The notes beneath the pieces are model-generated. The model was not told the origin of the DNA. It worked only from the letters and a program-made list of their open reading frames with translations, and ran no database searches. Source: Balanoglossus misakiensis (lineage: Eukaryota > Hemichordata). Taken from it: a stretch of 64,000 nucleotides of DNA. Each line of letters begins with the position of its first letter. Within the stretch, counting starts at the first letter, position 1. The position numbers and the translations under genes were made by a program. The DNA is taken from contig CM082586.2 in assembly GCA_040954595.2 (NCBI GenBank), forward strand, positions 6,448,001 through 6,512,000, given 5' to 3'. Below, piece after piece: positions 44,601-57,012 of this stretch.

Positions 44601-47600
44601 CATCGCCATTACGCTCATATTCTCATAAATTCGGATTATGATCTCACCTTATTGTAGACAAGTCTTGCTTTATTGCCATCATCTCTTCCTTCACAGCGCC
44701 CCCTTCGCCCGAATCACGTGCTATGCTCGCCTTCTCTGCGAAATATCTCACCACCAGTTGTTTACAAACATCCTATTCAGAGATGAAACATAACTGAATC
44801 TTGAAGCAGTTTTTTCAACCAACTCGCTACTTATACGGACTGATGTTGTTTTTTTTGTAAGTTTGTCGATTTTGGTTTGCAACTAGCGTTTGTCCAAAGC
44901 AAATATATGTTTTAAAATTATACAGCGCTACAAAAACATTGGTGTACGTGTCGATGGGAGCCATAACTCCAATCTATTCTGCTTCTAATCTCAATCGAAG
45001 GTCTAAAGTATTTACGTACCTTATAAGAGTCATCTACCGCCTTTGCTTTGCGCGACGACTGGAAAAGAAAACGCAGATATTTAACCTCACTGACACAAAA
45101 AATATATAAACGAAACGATAATTGTAACGCACGCGTTTGCTATTTTGTTTCTAACTCCACAATTGGCCGCTCAAGACACGCCGTGTGCTGCTATTCGTAA
45201 TGTTCTGAACTTACTCACCACCCACTTAACTTTCTTGGAGCATTTGCGACAGAACACATGATTGATGAGATACTGAACGAGTCGAAGGACAGATTTGGGC
45301 GTGGGTATTATGTTGAACGGTGGCGCCAGTGTAGCTCCGTGGCGGAAGTAGTCCATCCACATTTCACTCCGAGAGTACTTCCACTCCATGTCCGAGTGTT
45401 CCTGTGTGTCAAGGGCACATCCACAAACTGTCTGTCACCACAGTAGTTATCAACATAAAGCTAGTTTCACAAACAACGCATTTCCGACATATGTGTCACT
45501 TTTTTCAGAATATATTCAGAATATTTCAGAATATATTCTCCAAAGAAAGCACTGAACTTACCGATATGGTGGTGTATGTCGTACCCATCAAAGCGATCAA
45601 CAGATTGAGAAGAATGACAACCGCGGCAACGTTGTAACCACCGAACAACAAGTATCCAAAGACCTCCGTTGATCTGTGCTCTGCGTCCACCTGCAGAGCG
45701 TCCAGGTCCACCAGTCCGTACAGTGACCAAAACAGTGATTCCATTGACGAGGCGATACTAATTGTTGGCGAGTATCACAAAATAGAAACAGGTTACATGC
45801 AGTGACAATGTGTAAATCTAGAACCCAATTTCTCGCATTATACCCGCCACGAACCCTTGCATATTTGTCGCTATCGATAATTCTGTCACAAGTAATAGGT
45901 ACTTTGTTATATTAGTCTTTCTAGAAATATGCATGAGGTTCAATTGATGATTTTCCGCTCATCGCGCGATCAAGATCTCGCGTAGTCTCGTGGCGTTCGG
46001 CAAATGGTCTATCAACGACGCAATGTTGAAAGCAAGTATTTACATAACGGATATAACATAACGAATGGTGCCACAGAGTCAGTGTAAATGTCTGTGGGAT
46101 CCTATTCTTCCAGGTCACCTTTTTGGTTTTATAAATAAACACAAGCACAATTCGGTACAAATTTGCAAAGAACGCGACAGTATACTCACCTGGCGAACGG
46201 TTGATGGCCGCATTCACTCGATGTGCCGCCCTCTTGCAGACAGTTAACCTTTTCTGCGGCTGCGTACAGCCAGTATATTTCCGTCAGACCCAGGGCGAAG
46301 GCAAGCCATATGACGCCGAAGATGAACATGAACTGGATGATGTCCTTGATCATTTTGCTGAAACTGATCTGCAGAGGTCCGACGTACTCGTTGATCACCA
46401 TTAATCGGAGGAACCTGATGACGCTGATGACGTTGGCGACGGCAATCACGCAGTCGGCGAGGAGCGTGGGATCGGACTGCATCCAGTCCGTGCGAGGAAC
46501 CGAGTACGAAATGTCGTTGAAGGCGCTGTGGTTTAAACTGACCGGCGCCCCTTGGCTGTTGCCGCCCTGTTCGCCCGGCAGGCGCTCTGAGACCATCTCG
46601 ACCAGTCCTTCAAGCAGCCGGGTGATGTTGGCCAGCAGCCCGTCGGGGTCCACCAGCGGCGAGAACGGCGGGACGGTAGACATCACTTGGGTGACCTGCT
46701 CTGCGGTAGATTCAGTGAAGTTCTCGGTCACACCGACCGTGGAAGAAGCCATGGCATCTGGTATGGCGGTTCCGGTTAATACTCCGTCCCCAGTGGAAAG
46801 ATTGGACTCCGCATTCCTTTCTTGCTCAACCTGTGATAATAATACGCTTTTTTCAATCAATCTGAGAATGTTCGATTCCCATCGAAGTACACCATTGGCA
46901 ACGGGGTGAAACATAGTATAACCAACATCAAGTAACTTTGTTTTGCACGCACGCACAAAATATCGTCTAACTTGATCTGTATCAGTATTGATCCCGCAAG
47001 ACCCATTCCTCTGTGTGTACACTAAGTTTTGTATTCAAAATTCAAAATGTTGGTTGGAATAGAGCAAAATACTTCCCATATTTGTCAGTGAAATGGCAAT
47101 ATCATCTGGAGATGTACATTAAGTTGTTATTGCTGAATGTTATAAGTTACTACATTGCATTAAGAACATAAAGCTAGGATCAACTCAGAAAGTCGTCGAC
47201 TTAAGCTTACCAATATATAAGCAGCGGTTCTCAGACCCATCCAGCAAAGATATAAACCCAATTGGACGAAATCAAAACAATTCCACGGGTCGCTTATATA
47301 CTGCAGAAAGCCTGTCTTCCATATTTCTTTTATTTCCCGCCACACCATTCCTGAAACGTAATGACACGTTTCTTTAATCGTCTCTCTATCTTCGGTAGCT
47401 TTTCCCCTTTCGTCACATCACCACAGACGTACATACTGCAAGATTGTAATTTGCTCGCTGCATGTGTTAGTGTATGTGCGGTTCTTAAAGTAACAAGTCC
47501 GTCGGACAGTTGTCAATCTAGCTGTATATTTTAGCTATAGGCCTACATGTAATTCTGATAAAGACAAAACCTCTTTCTCTTTACTGCCCAAGTTGAATAA

Positions 47601-50600
47601 TAATAAACAAAAGTCTGCCCATAAACATAACGTTAATCCCCCCTTAAACAAAAACTAACATTTAGTGAAGCTATACCAACCTAAAACCCATATTATGAGG
47701 AGAAATTCAAACACTGTTGGCAAAGGCCCTCGTTGCTGGTTGTGCATTTGTCGTTGCTGTAGCTGACCCAATTCATCCTGCTCTCCGTATGATCGAAAAT
47801 CTTGCGTTGTCATTATCAAAATAAACACGAAATAGAGATATGATGACGTGTGTATCAAAAATTTCACGTACCTGTAGATGAAGAAAAAAATCATTTGATC
47901 AGAATTACGTTTCGAGACATTCTTGACGCAGACCTGTAAATTTAGCTGTCCCTCATGATATGACAAAATTGTTACAGTCACGTGACCCTACAGCAATTAG
48001 AGCATAGTGGTCACAGTCTTCATTTTTTTGGAAAAACAATGAGACTTCATTACCATAACAGCTACTTCTATTGTTATTAAAATTGGGCACAATAACACCA
48101 AATAGCTCGAGTCATATGATAGTTCAACCTTCTGCAAATGCAAGATTTCCAAGATTTTCGTTGTTGTCCTGTGCAGGCCAAAACGTTGCAAACACATACT
48201 TACGGTATTCGCATGAAGCGACCAAATTTGCCATAGGGGAAGATGACGTAAATGAGACACAGAATCGGGAAGAATATCATGATGATCGTTGAAAACAAAA
48301 TGTTTCGGAGTGAGCTCTGGTCCCGCCAGTCAGGGAGACCTCTGTACCAACGTTCGATCAGCTCCTGTTGACAATACGGATGAGCTACAAACTGCGAAAT
48401 AAAGAGAAGTTTTGGGAGTTATCAAAGTCATCTACAGATGGTCGTGTGTTGCGAGATTTGAACATTATATTAGTTCATAAACTGTCTTCTTTCTAGAGTT
48501 TATGGTTGTTATGTTGAAAGCAAAACAGAGAAAGAAAGCAAGCTAGTGAAGTTAGTCCTACCTTCTTTTGTTCTGTTTTGACGGCATCCAGGACCTTGGA
48601 CGGTAGGTCCATCATTCTTACGTCCTCTGTGACACCGGGATGTGAGTTGTGATTCAAGATGGCGCGCAGCTCCTGAGCGTCGCGGGTGTGTCCAAGCAGA
48701 TCGGCGGCAAACTGTTCGCATTGTTCCGCGAGTTCCGTGTATTCTTGGCGGAATTCGTACTCGGTTGAGCTCAGGTCCCGTAATTCAACAGACAGCTATA
48801 ATACAAGATTTCAAATAAACATTATCACGAGGGTGAACTATCTTCATGACGTTTCCATCAATTATGACAGTGAATGGATTGGGACATTCCAAGTCCGATG
48901 TGTTATTGTTTCGTCGTCTTGGCTAATTTCCGTAGCAACGGGTTGCTAGCCAAGCAATACAAGTGAAACTTTGTATGAATCTAGAATACGTACAGACTTT
49001 AACAATTTGTAACTTTTGTGCCGTTTAACACATGTGTTGTTTGTACAGTGTGTCACTTGAGAAAGTCATCCCATATAAACTGCCTAACCACGCGAGATCT
49101 CGCAGGGTCTCGTGGAGTTCGGACAATGGTCTATTCTGGTACATGTACATACATGCAGACTTGGCCTATAGTCTCACCTCAAATGCTCGGCCGAATGGAT
49201 CGGGGCGTTTCTTCTTCTCCAGCTCAGTATATAAGATGTACGCCTCGCTGGCCAGTGCCTTGTATATATTCAATGTTCCAACGGAGCGCTGCACCGTGTG
49301 CTTCTCGGTGGCAAAATCCGACAGTTCGATTGGGGGCGCCCCTCTTTCCATCAACAGCTGCAAACAGAAATGCGTGCGTGATGTACACATAACAATATCT
49401 GTGCGGTTTCCACCATTTCAAAGCTTCGTGTATGCATCCGCAAATGATAATTCACGGATGTCAATGCTAGAACTTTGTTTAATACAGCGATGTTCATTTA
49501 GATTAGCTCGGAGTGTGTTTACAAGGAGAAAGACTGCTATGACTTACCACGGCACTGACTTTGGCCTTACCTTGATGATGTCGTAGTCATTCTGGTGTGC
49601 AGCTAATATGATCGGCGTGATATCCGGATGAAACTCTTCGTTGTTTTCGGATGCATGGGAATTGATCAGGGAGTCGCCCTTCGTGGTAGAAAGAAGGCAA
49701 TGTAGAAGAGATGATATCAGACACACTGTCACGCGAGGGCGTGATTTGGGACAAATGCATAGACGGACAACACATATGCAAATATATCCACATTTAGGGA
49801 AATTAAGCAGGGTTTAAATGTATATAGAGGTAATGTGAAACAAAAGCACAGCGTATGTTTCCAGCAGGGGAACAGACATTTATCAATAATGTATCGAGCA
49901 CGCGTATTACCTGATAGGATAACGCCTATGGATATTGTATTGCTGATGGTGACCTTTTGGCTAACAACAGATTCGCCAAACTGTATGCATTAAACATCAC
50001 ATGGTATTGAATTCAGAGAAGTGCACTCCGAACCATGTGGCCCCCTTAATCTCATATTAAAGAATATCGCCAATCATAGCATTGTAGGTGTTGGTTAAGT
50101 CGTCATGGTGATAATCTTTCCCGAAAGAAAATATAGAGAATTTGCGTCTGTCAGGAAATCCATTGTGCGTTCGCGTCTGTGAATAATTGGAAGAAATCGT
50201 CCCGAGATTTTAGCACAAGGCAAATACACGTGTGTCGGCTAAACACGTGGCCGACTCGGGTGTGTCTTCTGAAACATGGGTGATTGTAACAAAAGGAGAT
50301 AACAAAATCCTTGTAGCGGCGTTCAGCAAACATTGAAGCCCGTGGCAAGTGTTTAAGCACACACAGGAAAAGTAGTTTTTCTTCCGTAACAAAATCGGTC
50401 ACGTGAAAATACATGAAGGGCGAGCTTGTTGTCTATGACAATCTGTAACCGGGATTAACGTGATAATCGATCTTCAATCGATGCAAACCTGGCAGACGTA
50501 CAGAAAATCACGAATTCAATATATAATCACCGAAGAAGTGCAAGTCGATCGTTCTGTTTGTGTTTGACTTAAAAGACAACGGAAGTCTCTTCCTTCGGGC

Positions 50601-51665
50601 TATCGAATACGTAACAGCATGCAATGGAACAACGGAACGAGACGGGATGAGTAGCTCGAGTTCAAAAACCGCACGACTGCCCGCCCGAGCAGCGAATATG
50701 CGACATGTGCCCTGGCAGTAGTCATAGCAACCGTGGTGGCAGGGGCCAAGAAATGATCTGACAACGTACCTGTGGTATATCCAAAAGCTTCTGCGCCGCT
50801 TTGAAGAATTTTGTGTCCACGGCGTGCAGCAGAGAATCGCCAATTTCCACTCCGTGATCCAAGAGGACCTCAATGACATCTTGAAGGAAAAGGGCATACA
50901 TTTATAGTAAATCGTGTGTCCATCACTTAAACTTTTCAGATTGTAGCGCACAGACATGGATTTTTACACAAACTTTCCTCCTTCTGTTCCAGTGTTCTCC
51001 GCGAAATCTAGACACGATTCTTAAGTTTATTATTGTATGTCGAAGGACTGAGTGAAGCTGGTTGCATTCTTTAATTCTGTCTTTACTTAATTCAAGAAAG
51101 GTTTTAAAATGGGTTTTATGCGTAAACTTCTGCCTGGAGCATATACATGTACTAATATCATTTCACGGTATCTATTGAGAAGCAAATTTGTCTCATATTT
51201 GTTTCACGGCATCCTTAAATTTATTCTCTTTTAAACCTGAGAATAAAATATTTGGGCCACCGTGCAAACTCATTTTGAAAGAGAGAGCAAAATTATCTCA
51301 GATTTGAAATTCAAAATGGCCACCAATCTCGGTGTTAACTCGATGGGGCAAAATTAAGTAGTTTAGTAGATATTTTTTTTTAAAACAATTGAAGATGGTG
51401 GGCACCATGTATTTTTTTCAAAAAGACGTCTCTCACACTTTAATATAGCAAAGAATTGGTGCAAAGGTTTGTTTCCCAAGGTTTCTTACCCACCTAATCG
51501 TCCATTCTCTATGGCCAATTCAAGGCCACTCCTCCCCTTCGAGTCTCTCACGTTGATATCGTCGAATTCGCTCGCATTGTTGAGAGCCGCTTCGAGAGCG
51601 TGGATGTCTCCCTTTTCGACAGCGTTCAGAAACACTCGTGGAAAGTTCGACTCCAACCGAGACAT
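43758..51665 (-). CDS. TRPC-like cation channel, 14 exons
   Basis: Predicted non-selective, calcium-permeable channel of 1068 residues. Exons: 51665-51494, 50879-50770, 49678-49571, 49357-49178, 48795-48562, 48391-48204, 47871-47681, 47350-47211, 46830-46190, 45757-45562, 45401-45219, 45058-45020, 44772-44648 and 44457-43758. The lengths sum to 3207 nt, an intact frame. The ankyrin region spans about 1-190 (FLNAVEKGDIHALEAAL, PDITPIILAAHQNDYDIIK); the TRP_2-type linker contains LNIYKALAS. Further on are SDPWNCFDFVQLGLYL (S3), GPLQISFSKMIKDI (S4-S5), the pore signature SLFWSLYGL, S6 YNVAAVVILLNLLIAL, a TRP-box-like EWKYSR and PPFNIIPTPKS. The last 230 residues are Gln/Glu-rich coiled coil, ending SSVITV, a possible PDZ ligand. 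Odd points are a S3-S4 loop of about 115 residues, no HxxxCxCxxC motif and a 39-nt exon. The exact TRPC subgroup is not assignable by eye. Confidence 0.9.
44548..44600. repeat. (GAT)n microsatellite in a TRPC intron
   Basis: About 17 GAT units between the last two coding exons (44458-44647). Confidence 0.94.
45960..46015. repeat. Dispersed element with CGCGAGATCTCGC-type core, copy in a TRPC intron
   Basis: Shares GATCTCGCGTAGTCTCGTGG, CGTTCGG and AATGGTCTAT words with segments at about 34918-34968 (opposite strand) and 49075-49136. Confidence 0.5.
49075..49136. repeat. Dispersed element with CGCGAGATCTCGC-type core, copy in another TRPC intron
   Basis: Reads TATAAACTGCCTAACCACGC, then GAGATCTCGCAGGGTCTCGT, then GGAGTTCGG and CAATGGTCT. 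The copy at 34918-34968 is its close complement over nearly 60 bp. Confidence 0.6.
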
Positions 51666-54600
51666 CTTCACTGGACAGCGGTAATATCAAACGAAGAGAG
51701 TTCACTGACCGGTCGGTTAGCATACATGTGACCGCTACGGCGGTTTTCAGGGTACTGGCGACCGTGCAAACAACAGGCCCGGGTCTCCGGGACCGCTTGT
51801 TTTCACGTGTTGTTCCCACCAATCCACACAGAGATTTGAATGGGTAAAGAGAGATAGCAAGAAAGCTGTGTTTTGTGTCCGAAAGACAGTTACGTAACGC
51901 AAATGCCAATATTGTCTGTTAGGTATACATTTGTACTTACGATCATAAAATTGACCATTTTACACTACACTTTTTAATATTACGTAAAGTTAGGCCAAAA
52001 TCTCCTTCACCGGCACACCTAACTACATGCTTTGACCTATCATGAACCCGAGTGTAGTGCTGAGTATAGAGGTCTGCTTGACCAAGAGCAAATAGAGTAA
52101 TAAAACGATAACGGTCTTCATCTGACAATGAAACACTGATCACGCACAGGTCCCACGTGAGTAAAGCATGACGTAATGATCTGTACTTTTTTTAAAGATG
52201 TAAACGACCAGACGACAGTGGTTAGAGGGTCTGACACAGGGTATATGATACCATCTCAGCGAGGCCCGACTGTAGTAAGAGCAGCCAGGTTAAGGTTAAC
52301 TCTATGAGGAAACCCGAAGTGACAACCATATTGCAATGAGGTAACATCAGACTCGACCCTTTGAGACTGAGCACAAGGTCACGGAGCAGTATAGGACGTT
52401 GTGAATTGTGTTCTCTTAAAATGATACCGAAAAGGTTTACTGTACTGTGAAACATTTCCATCAAAAAGAAATAAAGAAGTTTTGTGTAGTTAATCCCGAC
52501 CCTGAATGACTGTGTGACGTGTACGTAAGAACCCCTGTGCGAATGGACACGCTTGGCTTGCGAAGGTGATGGTGTACCTCAGAGATCGGCAACGCTTTTC
52601 CGTTATGTAACGGTATACCAAAACAATACTGGGGTCTTTGACCGCATTGTAATCATTGATGACCTGACAGTCCATCATTGTGCAGTGGCTTAGTGAGAAA
52701 AAGCCAGTCAGATTCCTCGTCTTTTCTCATCAGTAAACTGCAATGGAACGTTTTTTTTTGTTTTGCCAACCAATTAGATGTTTACATATATGAGCGACAA
52801 CATTTTTGATCGGAACGCTAATGATAGGGTTTTGTTTTTCTGTCATCTGCCCATGATTTACGTTACTGTCGCTACAGTTGCCTTCATCATTGTCTTCTCT
52901 CGGCATTGCTCTCAAGATTTCAACGAGAGGCGAAGCAAATGTCATAAATAAGTCTCACATGAAATCACGATAGTCGAGATGATACCGACAAAGATAGCAA
53001 ATATGTTCCTTTGCAGAAGGATACCTATTTCATAATTACGAGAATTAAAAGACGTAATAACGAGATTTTATTCATTTATTTTTAATATTGGCCCCAATAC
53101 GATCCCGTACTACATGTATTCCAACTGTATGTCCGCATACATTACATTAGTCAAACGTCAACACTTTTGTATTATCACTGATTCCTTCCGAGTCCTTAAG
53201 CGGACAGGTTTGGTTACATGACTAATCACGATGCTATCGTGACCAAGTTATTTCCTGAGTATTCACGAGAGTCACATTTCATTTTACCTCTTGGCAACAA
53301 AACAACGTTGTCAGCCATTCCTGTATTCTCAGTATAAGATGCATACAATTACGGTTGCTGTACAGAAATGACGTCATGCCGCGATAATTGATTGCCTGTA
53401 ATGGAAGAACACTCTCATTGCTCTAAAACTGTAGAATTATGTGTTATTAGCTCGTCATCTTGCCAATTTGAATTTCCTCGAAGAGTCTATACTAATACAG
53501 CATTTGTTTTTATAGAATCTATAAAGTGCCTCCACACAGTAATATGGAGTAGCTTCTTTAACCATGTTTATTCGTGCAAAGGCCGGGGAGTCTTCAGATG
53601 AGTTCCGTGGCCGATGGGGATATACAATGATTGCAAATACCATGTCACTAGGGGTGTTTGATGTGTCTGAAATCCAAACAACACAAAACAGACACGATCC
53701 TTCGGAGACTGCGTTCCGCGCTACGTCTTAAGAGCATGATGTTTCCATGGTGATGTAGACACTAGTCCTAGGAATGACATTTAAAATCTGGTCTTCGCCG
53801 CTCTATTTTCCAGGCCATACATAGTGCTGTTGGTTGATTCGTCTCCTCACATTGTTTTTATGTTGATGTAATTTCAATCCACATTGTAGAAACCGGAATC
53901 TGGTACACTATTGGTAACTAAATCACCTTTCCACCTGCTTGTGGAGTTAAAAGTAAATATTTTGATGACCAAATAAATTCATGGTGCGTTACATAATTTA
54001 GGCGCTTACGCTTTGTCTGGGTATAAGGTATTTTCAATAGTCATTACCGACTATTAGATGTTGTATTTTCAGGAACAAAAATCAGAAAGTGTTTTGCCTG
54101 AAAGAAGATATAGTCGATAAGTACAGCATGGTTTAGTGTTGGTACACCTTTTACCGGGAAGATAGTTACCGTCACGAACTTATGACTAGAACAGGAACAC
54201 AACAACCGACGAGGCTATTTTTTCTAGCGATCGATTATTCAAACACACTTCACCCTTATCCTTGGCAGGTCGTATATTTCACTTGTCGTAAAGAGAGCGC
54301 TATCTTGTTTCTGTGCACTGACCTCTGATCCCAATGCCCACGGAATTGTGACTGTTATTTTGAAATACGCGGCCATATGTTTCTTGTAGGTTAGAAGTTT
54401 AGGATAGGAAGTAACCCGGAGGCGAGTGTTTAACAAACTGTATCTTCAAGCCGAGTATGGCTTTATTAATACGCACCCTTCTATTACTCCTCTGTCATAA
54501 GTACTATGAATCTGCAGGCAATTCCAATTTCAGAATTGTGTCATTTCCTAAAGATAATACAGTCACCATTCGGCGATATTTGTTCAGAATTATTTCGCTC

Positions 54601-57012
54601 ATTGTCTCTAGGCGTGTATTCGTTGTGTCGTTTTACGGTTTTTGAGTTCTTTGCAGTGTTGTGTCATTGCAGGATATTTCGTTCGCCTTTTTACTGCTTT
54701 CCATAAAAAACTCTCCTCGCTTTGTGTCGTTTAGATGTGTTGACAGTATCTCAATTGAAACACATTCCCATTACAGATTTTATTCTGGGCGTTCGATTAC
54801 ACGGCATTTAACGATTCTCGCCTACCCAAAAGATTTCAGGTGAACGGAAAGGCTTTCAAAATATCGCGATGTTATCGCAGGGTTCCTGCGACAGGAAATA
54901 TAAAACTCAAATTGCCCCTTTGCTGGGGGATAGTTGCGTGTTTATTACGGACGATTCCATTGTCATTCACAGGGGTGGGCAGTAATTCTTGACTTACTTG
55001 ACGATCAACGTGTTAACACATATCACGACTTCTTGGCGAGCTGGTTGCGTTATACACATAGACAACGCGAATGGTGAGCTTGCTTGTTATTTTTTTGATA
55101 TGATTATGGACGATTGTACTGGTGCTATGACGCCTGCACTGACACTTCGAAACAAATCTAATCATTAATAGTTACTACTCAGAACATAAACATAATTTTA
55201 TATAAAAAAGTAATTTGCATCCTTTATCTGACGCGCGTCAAACGGCGGGATATACATATAGATGCAAATCCTGATTTCCACACAAGATCGATGAATGTGC
55301 CGTCTTTTGGAATCGAAAGAATATCACAGAGACTAGCTGTCATCCATCTCTTGATTCAAGTATAGACGGAGCATCCAAGACCGGAGACGTCACAACTAAC
55401 GAACACTGCGCAAGTGTAAATCGCACTTCTTTGATCTAACGGTTCTGCATTCAAACTCTCATTCGCGCAATCACAGACAATACACCTGTACATCTTTTGG
55501 CCTTCCGATAAGACGTCTGCTTGCTAGTTCTGGTACATCAGGATCCAGCTGACATAAATGTGAAAGTGTTCATTTGCTTTTATTGTACAGGTCTGCTGTT
55601 TTCTATATCGACCAAATAGGGGAAATTCAAGCTGTCGAGAATCTACCAGTTGTATAAACGCCGCTTCGTCATCTGATATATGTCATTGCAGCCATTTAGG
55701 TGAGTATGAATTTGTTCTACTCAGAATTTCTGCGGGATATCTTTTGTGACGCAGAAAGGTGGGCGACTGCACACAAAGATTTTTAATTAATTGATTGAAC
55801 ACGAAATTGATTTTTTTCTACTAAATCCTATCTAGTAATTCTTGGATCGCGTGGAAGCAGTCCAATCAAATATACATGTATAGGTTTTTGCAGTTGGAGC
55901 CACAACGAAAGAACAAAACATCAGTAGGCCTAATGAGGGATATTAGCCGCACAGACTTGTCTGAAATGCTGTCATACGTGTAATTCAAAACCATGGGACG
56001 CAAGCTGTGATGATCATTGTTGTTTTTAAGGTCGTTTGAGTAAGCGACTGAGAGATGATTTGGCACTCAACAGATATATGAACAAGAACATTTGTCAGTC
56101 CCCACACAGAAGTCCCACAGCTGTCACTAAGCCGTGGAGATCTAAAGTCGGGTGTCAAGTACGACTTTAATTAGAATAGAGAACGCACCATTAGTTGGCT
56201 CTGCATTGGATTTTTACTCTGGATGAATTCAATATGCTTCGTAATAAAGCTTATATCAACATATTAGCAGGTATACATAATCAGGGACACTGCGAAACTT
56301 TACCTGACACGCTTATATTTGTGCACTTTTCCTTTTGATTAAAATTTTATGATAATGGTTTTCTGTGTAGAGCACAATACAGATACCGGCATTGACACAT
56401 TTATTATAGCTCTAAATTTGACGAACCATGATAATTATTACAGATACCAATTTCGCAGTGTTATGATAGAATGTACCTGTCAGGGAAATAGATTATGTTT
56501 GTTTAGGAGATGTATGCCTGCTGATTGGAACTTGTTTTTTCAGCAATCAATTACGCTCAAACTGAATAGAGTCTTGCACAGGCCCTCGTTCCGTGCCATT
56601 TACCCTTACAAGCGCGTATAAAGCCAGGATTAATCTAAGTAGTTAAATCGAATTGAGTGCTTATAGAATAATGTTGACTTTTAATTTGTTGATATAGGGC
56701 TGTACTAAGAACCTCGATTTTTCGGTAAGAACCACGTTTATGCATGAAAATGCCTATTTAAGAACCATGGTGATTTCTCAGAGATAAGTTACGGTAATTG
56801 TTAATTTTATATGAGAAATTATCATCACATCGACTAAAAATAAGACATTGTCAGATAGAACCTTGAACAAACCAGACGAGCTCGGGCTGTTCTCTGTGAC
56901 CCCCTGGCCCCGTTTTCGCGTCGTCTGCTTGGAGATGACGCCATGTTTTGGAAGGGCACCCCTTTTTATGAAAAAAGTTTTCTACCTTTATTACAGGCTT
57001 CTGCTGGCCCCC
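51666..57012. other. Intergenic region between the TRPC-like gene and the GPCR
   Basis: About 5.3 kb with no gene recognised on either strand. The 51666-52000 part should hold the 5' UTR and promoter of the TRPC-like gene (minus). A TTTCTACCTTTATTACAG splice-acceptor-like site at 56979-56996 suggests that the GPCR has an upstream noncoding exon in this region. Confidence 0.5.

Noticed and set aside
44548-44618. Poly-histidine start of the long minus open frame that includes the last TRPC exon
   Set aside because: The His run is the intronic GAT microsatellite read through. The real exon starts at 44457 after TTTTTAG, with correct phase to the exon at 44648-44772.
43851-44657. Long plus-strand open frames opposite the last TRPC exon
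   Set aside because: Antisense shadows of the coiled-coil exon, which has confirmed splice phase and family context on minus.
52222-52464. 80-codon minus open frame with a hydrophobic stretch
   Set aside because: No family motif, no splice context and no neighbouring coding signal.
56848-57012. In-frame N-terminal extension of the GPCR by 55 codons
   Set aside because: The segment contains a good polypyrimidine tract and acceptor ending at 56996 and does not look like a receptor N-terminus or signal peptide.
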